From an uncultured Streptococcus sp. (lineage in GTDB: Bacteria > Bacillota > Bacilli > Lactobacillales > Streptococcaceae): a stretch of DNA of 15,369 nucleotides. Below are positions 1 through 6,996 of this stretch, piece by piece; the first letter of the stretch is position 1; each line of letters begins with the position of its first letter. The notes under the pieces were generated by a model that saw only the letters and a list, made by a program, of their open reading frames with translations, was not told where the DNA came from and made no database searches. The stretch is from the NCBI GenBank assembly GCA_902470035.1, contig CABREZ010000028.1:1-15369 (forward strand), written 5' to 3'. A program made the position numbers and the translations under genes.

Positions 1-57
1 GGAGGTGGGACGACGAAATCGAATTCTAACGAATTACCGATTTCTGTCCCACTCTCC
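1..57. repeat. Large imperfect palindrome / hairpin, probable bidirectional terminator
   Basis: Almost the whole stretch folds on itself. GGAG (1-4) pairs with CTCC (54-57), GTGGGAC (5-11) with GTCCCAC (46-52), GAAATCG (15-21) with CGATTTC (38-44), and AATTC (22-26) with GAATT (31-35) around a 4-nt loop. Only small bulges interrupt it. On the + strand it is followed by TTTGTTTTTT, as expected of an intrinsic terminator for a gene to the left of the window. On the minus strand it begins 8 nt after the luxS stop, so it probably also ends luxS mRNA. The GTGGGAC...GTCCCAC core resembles palindromes I recall as scattered between streptococcal genes; that family assignment is from memory. The element may extend left of base 1. 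Confidence 0.75.
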
Positions 58-65
58 TTTGTTTT

Positions 66-548
66 TTATACGATATGGCGTGTGAATGGATCGTCAGAAA
101 TACCTTGTTCGAGAATAAATTTACACCATTCTTTAGCAGAAAAGAGGCTGTGATCTTTATAGTTTCCACAAGACTCAATCGTCGTTCCTGGAACGTCTTC
201 CCAGCTAGTCGTTTCAGCAATTTCCTCTAGGGAAGATTTAATCACTTGTGCAATGGTGTTTGGATCGTGCTGTCCCCACATAATCATGTGAAATCCAGTA
301 CGACACCCAAATGGGGAACAATCAATCATCCCATCAATGCGCTTACGGATCAACATAGCTAAGAGGTGTTCAATCGTATGTAAACCAGCAGTCGGGATAG
401 AGTCTTCATTTGGTTGAACCAAGCGGATATCGTAGTTTGAGATGACATCTCCTTTTGGTCCGAATTCCTCTCCGATTAGGCGGACGTATGGGGCTTTTAC
501 AGCAGTGTGATCTAGTTCGAAACTTTCCACAATAACTTCTTTCGTCAT
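66..548 (-). CDS. luxS: S-ribosylhomocysteine lyase (AI-2 synthase) LuxS
   Basis: LuxS cleaves S-ribosylhomocysteine to homocysteine and 4,5-dihydroxy-2,3-pentanedione, the precursor of autoinducer-2. It is a cytoplasmic homodimeric metalloenzyme of the activated methyl cycle. The 160-residue length is normal and the protein looks complete. The HTIEH motif gives H57, E60 and H61. C127 in SCGNYKDH completes the metal site with H57 and H61, and C82 in FGCRTGF is the expected catalytic cysteine. The start ATG (548-546) is preceded by GAGGAAG at a suitable distance and by an extended -10 promoter. The gene stands alone on the minus strand, divergent from rny, and is followed by a large hairpin. 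Confidence 0.97.
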   Translation of the reverse strand: MTKEVIVESFELDHTAVKAPYVRLIGEEFGPKGDVISNYDIRLVQPNEDSIPTAGLHTIEHLLAMLIRKRIDGMIDCSPFGCRTGFHMIMWGQHDPNTIAQVIKSSLEEIAETTSWEDVPGTTIESCGNYKDHSLFSAKEWCKFILEQGISDDPFTRHIV

Positions 549-575
549 GTATCTTCCTCAATTTCTTTTTTCTTG

Positions 576-605
576 ATTATAGCACAATTGTCGGTGGAAG
601 AAAAT
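576..605 (-). promoter_or_regulatory. luxS promoter (extended -10)
   Basis: Read on the minus strand, TGCTATAAT (584-576) is a perfect -10 hexamer with the extended TG. The -35 region about 17 bp upstream (around 604-599, TTTTCT) is poor, which an extended -10 can tolerate. Transcription would begin near 569, leaving a leader of about 20 nt that carries GAGGAAG before the luxS ATG. Confidence 0.7.
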
Positions 606-625
606 ACAAGAGAGGAGGGAGACAA

Positions 626-700
626 GTGGCTATTAAAATGGGGCATAGAAACTCGTATTCTAGGGAGTTTTTCCATAAGTATCAAAGGAAGAAGCGTTAA
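626..700 (+). CDS. Possible 24-residue basic peptide in the luxS-rny intergenic region
   Basis: I do not recognise this. A GTG at 626 opens a 24-codon frame ending in TAA at 698-700. A very strong Shine-Dalgarno (GAGGAGGGAG, 612-621) precedes it with ordinary spacing. The product begins MAIKMGHRNSYS and ends YQRKKR. It is rich in Lys/Arg, with no hydrophobic segment and no signal peptide. It lies on the + strand between the divergent luxS and rny promoters. I see no convincing promoter of its own, and a weak hairpin (648-670) falls inside it. It could be a real small protein, a leader peptide, a decayed gene end, or chance. The ribosome site is the main argument for it; three AGA/AGG codons in 24 argue mildly against. 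Confidence 0.33.
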   Translation: MAIKMGHRNSYSREFFHKYQRKKR

Positions 701-741
701 AATAATAGCAGAAATAGATTGGTTTTCACTCGAAAATTTGT

Positions 742-770
742 TTGTTAATTTTGTAAAAATATGATAAAAT
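742..770 (+). promoter_or_regulatory. rny promoter
   Basis: TTGTTA (742-747), a 17-nt spacer, then TAAAAT (765-770) with an extended TG at 762-763 form a good vegetative sigma promoter. The start would be near 777, giving a leader of about 42 nt before the rny ATG. Confidence 0.7.
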
Positions 771-818
771 AATAAAGAATTTTTTAATTCAACTATTCAT
801 TAGATTAGGGGTAAAAAC

Positions 819-2426
819 ATGGAATTTGGAATTGCAATTGTTTTTGCCGCAATCATTGGTTTAGTCATTGGATATGTAGGGATCTCAGTCAAGATGAAAG
901 CATCGAAAGAGGCTGCAGAACTTACTCTTTTAAATGCTGAACAAGAAGCAACGAATTTACGTGGACAGGCAGAACGCGAAGCTGATTTGATATTGAAAGA
1001 AGCCAAGCACGAGTCTAGTTCACTTAAAAAAGAAGCACTTTTGGAGGCAAAGGAAGAAGCCAGAAAATATCGAGAAGAAGTCGATGCTGAGTTTAAATCA
1101 GAGCGTCAAGAATTAAAACAATTAGAGACCCGCTTGGCGGAACGTTCAAATAATCTTGATCGCAAAGATGATAATCTTACGAGCAAAGAACAAACTCTTG
1201 AACAAAAAGAGCAAAGTCTTTCAGATAGAACTAAACACATTGATGCGCGTGAAGAACAATTACAGGAGCTAGAAAAGAAAAAAGAAGAAGAATTAGAAAA
1301 AATTGCTTCTCTTAGTCAGTCAGAAGCACGTGATGTTATCTTAACGCAAACAGAAGAACGGCTCTCCAAAGAGATTGCGACTCGAATTCGAGAAGCAGAA
1401 GTGGAAGTGAGAGAACGTTCAGATAAAGTTGCAAAAGATATCCTGGTTCAAGCCATGCAACGGATGGCCGGGGATTTTGTGGCAGAACAGACAAACTCAA
1501 CGGTTCATTTGCCAGATGATGGAATGAAGGGCCGGATTATTGGTCGCGAAGGGCGAAATATCCGAACCTTCGAAAGCTTGACCGGTGTGGATGTGATTAT
1601 CGACGACACACCAGAAGTAGTCACCTTATCAGGATTTGATCCGATTCGTCGGGAAATCGCACGAATGACGATGGAAAGTCTCTTGAAAGATGGTCGAATT
1701 CATCCAGCTCGTATTGAAGAGTTGGTAGAGAAGAACCGTTTGGAAATTGATCAACGAATCCGTGAATACGGTGAAGCAGCTGCTTATGAAATTGGGGCCC
1801 CAAATCTACATCCTGACTTGATGAAGATTATGGGACGCTTGCAATTTAGAACCTCTTATGGTCAAAATGTTTTGCGTCACTCGATTGAGGTTGCTAAGTT
1901 ATCTGGTATTATTGCGAGTGAACTTGGCGAAAATGTTGCCTTGGCTCGTCGAGCTGGTTTCCTACATGATATTGGAAAAGCCATAGACCGTGAGGTAGAA
2001 GGTAGTCACGTAGAAATTGGAACAGAGTTGGCTCGTAAATACAAAGAGCACCCTGTTGTTGTTAATACCATTGCCAGTCACCATGGAGACGTTGAACCAG
2101 AAAGTGTCATTGCTGTTATTGTAGCAGCAGCGGATGCTTTAAGTGCGGCTCGTCCAGGTGCCCGGAGCGAGTCTCTTGAAAGTTATATCAAACGTCTTCA
2201 AGATCTTGAAGAAATTGCAAATGGCTTTAAGGGAGTCAAGACTAGCTTTGCCTTGCAAGCAGGTCGTGAAATCCGAATTATGGTAAGCCCTGAAGAAGTG
2301 AAGGATGATAAGTTGACCATCTTAGCTCATGATATCCGTGAGAAGATTGAGTCCAACTTGGAGTATCCTGGTAATATCAAGGTAACCGTTATTCGTGAAT
2401 TGCGTGCCATTGATTATGCAAAATAA
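819..2426 (+). CDS. rny: Ribonuclease Y
   Basis: RNase Y is the membrane-anchored endoribonuclease that starts mRNA decay in many Firmicutes. The 535-residue protein has the full family layout. An N-terminal membrane helix (about 3-24) is followed by a long charged coiled coil rich in Glu, Lys and Gln (about 25-200). A KH RNA-binding domain has its GxxG loop at G242-R-E-G245 within GRIIGREGRNIR. The HD metal-dependent nuclease domain carries H383-D384 in HDIGKAID and a second conserved SHHGD motif. The ATG at 819 follows TTAGGGG (805-811) and gives the expected start directly at the membrane anchor. The gene has its own promoter and terminator, so it looks monocistronic. Confidence 0.97.
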   Translation: MEFGIAIVFAAIIGLVIGYVGISVKMKASKEAAELTLLNAEQEATNLRGQAEREADLILKEAKHESSSLKKEALLEAKEEARKYREEVDAEFKSERQELKQLETRLAERSNNLDRKDDNLTSKEQTLEQKEQSLSDRTKHIDAREEQLQELEKKKEEELEKIASLSQSEARDVILTQTEERLSKEIATRIREAEVEVRERSDKVAKDILVQAMQRMAGDFVAEQTNSTVHLPDDGMKGRIIGREGRNIRTFESLTGVDVIIDDTPEVVTLSGFDPIRREIARMTMESLLKDGRIHPARIEELVEKNRLEIDQRIREYGEAAAYEIGAPNLHPDLMKIMGRLQFRTSYGQNVLRHSIEVAKLSGIIASELGENVALARRAGFLHDIGKAIDREVEGSHVEIGTELARKYKEHPVVVNTIASHHGDVEPESVIAVIVAAADALSAARPGARSESLESYIKRLQDLEEIANGFKGVKTSFALQAGREIRIMVSPEEVKDDKLTILAHDIREKIESNLEYPGNIKVTVIRELRAIDYAK

Positions 2427-2442
2427 AGCTTGCTAAAAGATA

Positions 2443-2492
2443 AAAAGATAGTCAGCAAAGGCGACAAGGTCTTGGTTGGCTATTTTTTATTT
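2443..2492 (+). terminator. Intrinsic terminator after rny
   Basis: A long stem pairs AAAAGATAGTCA (2443-2454) with TGGCTATTTTTT (2477-2488), including two G-U pairs. A small inner CAAG/CTTG hairpin (2465-2474) lies in its loop. The 3' arm runs into a T-rich tract. It starts 17 nt after the rny stop. The A-rich left arm could also allow use from the other strand. Confidence 0.7.
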
Positions 2493-2566
2493 TGTTCCAT
2501 GATAAAAAAAGAAAATCATTATTTCGTCTAGAAGGGGTTGGAAGCCTTGTCTCTAGGAAAAATCTG

Positions 2567-2595
2567 TTGAAAAATCTTTCTATTTTTGTTACACT
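2567..2595 (+). promoter_or_regulatory. gmk operon promoter
   Basis: TTGAAA (2567-2572), a 17-nt spacer and TACACT (2590-2595) with an extended TG (2587-2588) form a near-consensus vegetative promoter. It lies 28 nt upstream of the gmk ATG and downstream of the rny terminator, so it should drive gmk-rpoZ and the genes that follow. Confidence 0.75.
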
Positions 2596-2622
2596 AGATA
2601 GAAAGATAGCGAAGGAGACAAA

Positions 2623-3252
2623 ATGGCGGATCGAGGATTATTAATCGTTTTCTCAGGGCCCTCAGGTGTTGGGAAAGGTACGGTTAGACGTGAGATTTTT
2701 GAAAGCTCGGATAATCAGTTTCAATACTCAGTATCGATGACAACGCGTGCACAACGTCCAGGTGAAGTGGACGGGGTAGACTATTTCTTCCGGACACGTG
2801 AAGAGTTTGAGGAGTTGATTCGTCAAGGTCAAATGCTCGAATATGCGGAATATGTAGGTAATTATTATGGGACTCCATTGACCTATGTAAATGAAACCTT
2901 AGACAAAGGAATTGATGTATTTCTAGAGATTGAGGTTCAAGGGGCCTTACAGGTAAAGAAAAAGGTACCAGATGCCGTCTTCATTTTCTTGACTCCTCCC
3001 GATTTGGATGAGTTGCAAGATCGTTTGGTTGGACGTGGCACGGATAGTGCGGAAGTGATTGCCCAGCGGATCGAAAAGGCCAAAGAAGAAATTGCCTTGA
3101 TGCGGGAGTATGACTATGCCATCGTCAATGACCAAGTGCCTTTAGCTGCGGAACGGGTCAAGCGTGTGATTGAGGCAGAACATTTCCGTGTTGATCGGGT
3201 GATTGGCCACTACCAAGAAATGCTTCCCAAAGCCACTCAAGTGGTACGATAA
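2623..3252 (+). CDS. gmk: Guanylate kinase
   Basis: Gmk phosphorylates GMP to GDP with ATP, an essential cytoplasmic step in GTP and dGTP supply and, in Firmicutes, a known control point for (p)ppGpp. The 209-residue protein begins with a P-loop, G12-P-S-G-V-G-K-G-T20. The GMP-binding region follows, with SMTTRAQRPGEVDGVDYFF and a downstream YGTPL segment typical of guanylate kinases. The lid and C-terminal helices are present, so the gene is full length. The ATG at 2623 follows GAAGGAG (2611-2617). rpoZ begins 28 nt downstream, the usual pairing in Firmicutes. Confidence 0.97.
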   Translation: MADRGLLIVFSGPSGVGKGTVRREIFESSDNQFQYSVSMTTRAQRPGEVDGVDYFFRTREEFEELIRQGQMLEYAEYVGNYYGTPLTYVNETLDKGIDVFLEIEVQGALQVKKKVPDAVFIFLTPPDLDELQDRLVGRGTDSAEVIAQRIEKAKEEIALMREYDYAIVNDQVPLAAERVKRVIEAEHFRVDRVIGHYQEMLPKATQVVR

Positions 3253-3280
3253 TTTAGAATAGGAATTAGGTAAAAAGATT

Positions 3281-3595
3281 ATGATGTTAAAACCATCCAT
3301 TGATACATTGTTGGATAAAGTACCGTCAAAATACTCTTTGGTTATTCTTGAAGCCAAACGAGCTCATGAGTTAGAGAGTGGTGCAAGTCCCACTCAAGAA
3401 TTTCAATCAGTAAAATCTACCTTGCGTGCCTTGGAAGAGATTGAAGCAGGAAATGTGGTGATTCACCCAGATCCAGAAGCCAAGCGTGAAGCAGTTCGTC
3501 GTCGAATCGAAGCAGAACGCTTGCGTAAAGAAGAAGAAGAGCGTAAAATTAAAGAACAAATCGCGAAAGAAAAAGAAGATGGTGAAAAAATTTAA
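3281..3595 (+). CDS. rpoZ: DNA-directed RNA polymerase omega subunit
   Basis: Omega assists folding and assembly of the beta-prime subunit of RNA polymerase. The 104-residue product carries the conserved N-terminal segment SKYSLVILEAKRAHEL (about 16-31), followed by the KSTLRALEEIEAGNV region. The C-terminal third is a strongly charged Glu/Lys/Arg helix, as in streptococcal omega proteins. Two adjacent ATG codons (3281 and 3284) are possible; AGG at 3268-3270 is closer to the first, which I chose. It is co-transcribed with gmk, and a terminator-like hairpin begins at the base after its stop. Confidence 0.93.
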   Translation: MMLKPSIDTLLDKVPSKYSLVILEAKRAHELESGASPTQEFQSVKSTLRALEEIEAGNVVIHPDPEAKREAVRRRIEAERLRKEEEERKIKEQIAKEKEDGEKI

Positions 3596-3622
3596 GGTTG
3601 GGTTCGCTCAATCTTATTTTTT
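3596..3622 (+). terminator. UUCG-capped hairpin with T-tract between rpoZ and priA
   Basis: GGTTGGG (3596-3602) pairs with CTCAATC (3607-3613) across a TTCG tetraloop, using two G-U pairs, and TTATTTTTT follows. This is the form of an intrinsic terminator placed immediately after the rpoZ stop. I see no good promoter between it and priA, so it probably acts as a partial terminator or as a 3' stabiliser of gmk-rpoZ mRNA. Confidence 0.6.
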
Positions 3623-3657
3623 GCTATTTAGCGGTAGGACAGGAAGGAGGTGAGAGC

Positions 3658-6048
3658 ATGCTCGCACAAGTCATTGTTGATGTTCCCTTGATGCAAACAG
3701 ACAAGCCCTATAGTTACCGAGTACCAGAAGAGTTTTCTCCTTTCTTGGAAAAAGGAATGCGAGTACATGTTCCCTTTGGAAGGGGAAATCGGCTCATTCA
3801 AGGGATTGTGGTTGACCTTGAAGAGAACACTCTAGTAGCTCAAGACCAAGAATTGAAAAGTATTGTAGAGGTCTTAGACTACCAACCGGTTCTAGGAGAG
3901 GAGCAATTTTGGTTGGCAGATCAGTTGCGAAAGACGGTTTTTGCCTACAAGATCACCCTCTTGAAAGCTATGTTACCGAGTGTTTTAAATTCTTCCTATG
4001 ACAAAATTCTCCATCCGACAGAACTGCTATCGCCAGAAGATAGAGAGGACATTTTTGGAACAGCGACCAGCTTGGCCTTTTCTTCTTTGGATATTGATGC
4101 TCAAGCACGAATGATGCAACTGACTCGTAAAGGAGAGTTGGAAGTAGAATACCAAGCAGTGGATCGTAAACATATCAAAACAGAAAAATGGTATCGAGTA
4201 AATCATCACCTACTTGAAAATTTGGAAATCGCTAAGAATGCTAAAAAGCGCTTGGCCTTGCGTGAGTTTGTCCAAGGTCAAGAAGTGGATGCGCCTTTGA
4301 GTGATTTATTTGCGGAATTCTCTCGTCCTGTTGTGAACTATTTCATTGACCAGGGAGCCTTGCTTATTTTTGAAAAAGAAGTCAATCGTGCGGCTGTCTA
4401 CTTTAAAGACAAAGAGTCGACAGAGGCCTTGGTTTTAAATGCTGAACAAGAACGAGCCGTTCAAGCGGTAACCAGCAAAATTGGGCAACCTTCCAAACCT
4501 TTTTTGCTAGAAGGGGTCACAGGAAGTGGAAAGACGGAGGTTTATCTCCAAATCATCCAAGAGGTGCTGGAAAAGGGGAAAACAGCTATTATGTTGGTTC
4601 CTGAAATTTCCTTGACGCCTCAAGTGACGGATCGCTTCATTTCTCGCTTTGGGGATCGGGTGGCCATCCTTCATTCAGGTCTATCCAATGGTGAAAAATA
4701 CGATGAGTGGAGACGTGTTGAACGTGGAGAAGCTCAAGTGGTCGTAGGAGCGCGGTCTGCTATCTTTGCTCCTCTTAAGAACCTAGGGGCTATCATTATC
4801 GATGAAGAACATGAGGCTACCTATAAACAAGATAGCAATCCCCGCTACCATGCGCGTGAAGTGGCTTTGCTACGAGCTCAGTATCACCAGGCTGTTTTGG
4901 TCTTGGGGTCGGCGACACCTAGTCTAGAAACACGAGCCCGAGCAGGAAAAGGGGTCTATGAATTTCTTCAATTGACCCAACGGGCTAATCCGCTTGCCCG
5001 CATTCCAGAGGTAGAAGTGATCGATTTCAGGGACTATATTGGCCAGCAGGAATCTGGAACTTATACGCCCAAGTTGTTGGAGGCTATTGCAGAACGTCTG
5101 CAAAGAAAAGAGCAAGTCGTCCTTATGCTCAATCGCCGGGGTTATTCCAGTTTTGTCATGTGTCGGGAATGTGGTCAGGTAGATACCTGTCCTAACTGTG
5201 ATATCTCCTTGACCCTCCACATGGACACCAAGACTATGGACTGCCATTATTGTAATTACCATAAGGCCATCCCAACTGTCTGTCCCAATTGCCAAAGTCG
5301 ATCCATTCGTTATTACGGGACGGGGACCCAGAAGGCCTACGATGAGTTACAAGAAATTTTCCCAGAGGCTCGTATTCTGCGGATGGACGTTGATACTACT
5401 CGGAAAAAAGGGAGTCACGAGGCCTTGTTGGATCAGTTTGGTCAAGGGAAAGCCGATATTTTGCTTGGGACCCAGATGATTGCCAAGGGCTTGGATTTCC
5501 CCAATGTAACGCTAGTCGGTGTCCTCAATGCTGATACAGCCCTAAATTTGCCTGATTTTCGCTCGTCAGAGCGGACTTTCCAACTGTTAACCCAGGTGGC
5601 AGGACGGGCCGGTCGTGCGGATAAAGAGGGCCAGGTTCTGATCCAGACCTATAATCCTCATCATTATGCCATTGAATATGCGAAACGCCAAGATTATGAA
5701 GGGTTTTATGCCTATGAAATGAAGGTGCGCCACCAGTTAGGCTATCCACCTTATTATTACACGGTAGGTTTGACCTTCTCTCACAAACAAGAAGAGGTCG
5801 TGGTTAAAAAAGCTTATCAGGTGATGGATCTGTTGAAAGCAGGTTTATCGGACCAAGTCCAAATCTTGGGACCAACGCCAAAACCGATTGCTCGCACGCA
5901 TAATTTATTCCATTACCAGATTCTGTTGAAGTACCGGTTTGAAGACCACTTACCACAGATTTTAAATCAGATTTTGGACTATACTCAAGAGCGAGAAAAT
6001 CAAGATCTTCGAGTCAGCATTGACAATGAACCGCAAAGTTTTATGTAG
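3658..6048 (+). CDS. priA: Primosomal protein N' (replication restart helicase PriA)
   Basis: PriA recognises abandoned forks and reloads the replicative helicase through the primosome. From ATG 3658 the product is 796 residues. The N-terminal DNA-binding domain begins AQVIVDVPLMQTDKPYSY. Walker A is G286-V-T-G-S-G-K-T293, the DEEH box is 382-385, and LGSATPS lies near 416-422. Eight zinc-ligand cysteines follow in four CxxC pairs (502/505, 511/514, 529/532, 542/545). The C-terminal helicase motifs include TQMIAKGLDFPNV and QVAGRAGR. The frame is open upstream to 3598, but AGGAAGGAGG (3641-3650) sits correctly for 3658 and the upstream residues do not resemble the family. fmt starts 11 nt after the stop. 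Confidence 0.96.
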   Translation: MLAQVIVDVPLMQTDKPYSYRVPEEFSPFLEKGMRVHVPFGRGNRLIQGIVVDLEENTLVAQDQELKSIVEVLDYQPVLGEEQFWLADQLRKTVFAYKITLLKAMLPSVLNSSYDKILHPTELLSPEDREDIFGTATSLAFSSLDIDAQARMMQLTRKGELEVEYQAVDRKHIKTEKWYRVNHHLLENLEIAKNAKKRLALREFVQGQEVDAPLSDLFAEFSRPVVNYFIDQGALLIFEKEVNRAAVYFKDKESTEALVLNAEQERAVQAVTSKIGQPSKPFLLEGVTGSGKTEVYLQIIQEVLEKGKTAIMLVPEISLTPQVTDRFISRFGDRVAILHSGLSNGEKYDEWRRVERGEAQVVVGARSAIFAPLKNLGAIIIDEEHEATYKQDSNPRYHAREVALLRAQYHQAVLVLGSATPSLETRARAGKGVYEFLQLTQRANPLARIPEVEVIDFRDYIGQQESGTYTPKLLEAIAERLQRKEQVVLMLNRRGYSSFVMCRECGQVDTCPNCDISLTLHMDTKTMDCHYCNYHKAIPTVCPNCQSRSIRYYGTGTQKAYDELQEIFPEARILRMDVDTTRKKGSHEALLDQFGQGKADILLGTQMIAKGLDFPNVTLVGVLNADTALNLPDFRSSERTFQLLTQVAGRAGRADKEGQVLIQTYNPHHYAIEYAKRQDYEGFYAYEMKVRHQLGYPPYYYTVGLTFSHKQEEVVVKKAYQVMDLLKAGLSDQVQILGPTPKPIARTHNLFHYQILLKYRFEDHLPQILNQILDYTQERENQDLRVSIDNEPQSFM

Positions 6049-6059
6049 AAGGAGAATAA

Positions 6060-6995
6060 ATGACAAAAATACTATTTATGGGAACGCCTGATTTCTCAGC
6101 TACAGTCTTAAAAGGCTTGATTTCTGATGAACGCTATGAAATCCTAGCCGTTGTGACCCAACCAGATCGGGCAGTTGGCCGGAAAAAAGAAATCCGAATG
6201 ACGTCAGTAAAAGAAGCGGCTTTAGAAGCAGGCTTGCCAATCTACCAGCCGGAGAAACTATCTGGAAGTCAAGAACTAGAAGATTTATTGGCTTTGGGAG
6301 CAGACGGGATTGTCACAGCAGCCTTTGGACAATTCTTGCCGAGTCGTTTATTAGAGGCGATGAAGTTTTCTGTCAACGTGCATGCTTCCCTTCTTCCAAA
6401 ATACCGTGGTGGAGCTCCTATTCATTATGCCATCATGAATGGGGAGAAAGAAGCTGGTGTGACCATCATGGAAATGGTCAAAGAGATGGATGCTGGAGAT
6501 ATGATTTCCTCTCGCGCCATCCCTATTTTAGAGGAAGACAATGTGGGGACCATGTTTGAAAAATTGGCTCTTGTCGGTCGGGATCTTCTCTTAGAAACTC
6601 TACCGGCTTACCTTGCGGGAGAACTTAAGCCACAACCGCAGGACCCCCAACAAGTCACCTTCTCTCCAAATATCAAGCCGGAAGAAGAACGCCTGGATTG
6701 GACACGAACCAACCGTGAACTCTTTAACCAAGTCCGGGGTATGTATCCTTGGCCAGTCGCCCATACTCTATGGAAGGGTGAACGCTTCAAGATTTACCAA
6801 GCAAAACCGTGTGAAGGTCAAGGAGAACCAGGGGAAATTTTGGCTCTTCATAAAAATGAAATCGTTGTTGCGACGGGTGAGGGTGCCCTGGCCTTGACAC
6901 TTATTCAGCCAGCCGGTAAACCCAAAATGGCTGTTGGAGATTTCTTAAATGGCTTAGGGCGACAACTGCAAGTAGGTGATCAATTTGGTAAATAA
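6060..6995 (+). CDS. fmt: Methionyl-tRNA formyltransferase
   Basis: Fmt transfers a formyl group from 10-formyltetrahydrofolate to Met-tRNAfMet, which allows bacterial initiation. The 311-residue length is normal. The N-terminal Rossmann-type domain starts KILFMGTPDFSATVLKGL. The catalytic set is visible: N106 and H108 before SLLPKYRGGAPI, and D144 in KEMDAGDM, the same numbers as I recall for the E. coli enzyme. The C-terminal OB-like tRNA-binding domain begins near residue 205 (EERLDWTRTNRELFNQVRGMYPWP). AAGGAGAATAA precedes the ATG. The stop is 1 nt before the rsmB ATG, so translation of the two is probably coupled. Confidence 0.97.
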   Translation: MTKILFMGTPDFSATVLKGLISDERYEILAVVTQPDRAVGRKKEIRMTSVKEAALEAGLPIYQPEKLSGSQELEDLLALGADGIVTAAFGQFLPSRLLEAMKFSVNVHASLLPKYRGGAPIHYAIMNGEKEAGVTIMEMVKEMDAGDMISSRAIPILEEDNVGTMFEKLALVGRDLLLETLPAYLAGELKPQPQDPQQVTFSPNIKPEEERLDWTRTNRELFNQVRGMYPWPVAHTLWKGERFKIYQAKPCEGQGEPGEILALHKNEIVVATGEGALALTLIQPAGKPKMAVGDFLNGLGRQLQVGDQFGK

Positions 6996-6996
6996 G

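Noticed and set aside
573..764. 63-codon + strand open frame between luxS and rny
   Set aside because: It has no ribosome site, starts inside the luxS promoter, runs across the rny promoter and has no recognisable motif. The 24-codon frame at 626 is better supported.
2527..2535. TCTAGAAGG shared between the gmk upstream region and, on the opposite strand, the liaF upstream region
   Set aside because: One 9-base match between two short intergenic regions is weak evidence of a common operator and has no supporting symmetry or spacing.
3598..3657. Upstream extension of priA by 20 residues
   Set aside because: The extension falls in the post-rpoZ hairpin and lacks a ribosome site. AGGAAGGAGG points to ATG 3658, and the sequence from there matches PriA N-termini.
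4924..5295. 123-codon minus-strand frame opposite priA
   Set aside because: It is an antisense shadow of the conserved PriA zinc-binding and helicase region, with no ribosome site and no recognisable domain.
5650..5655. TATAAT inside priA
   Set aside because: There is no acceptable -35 at 16-18 nt and no gene start close downstream; it is coding sequence (Thr-Tyr-Asn) in frame.
6976..6996. GTG/TTG starts of rsmB overlapping fmt
   Set aside because: They are possible but give an atypical N-terminus; MHTARGLAL from 6997 looks like the family start. Kept only as an alternative in the rsmB entry.
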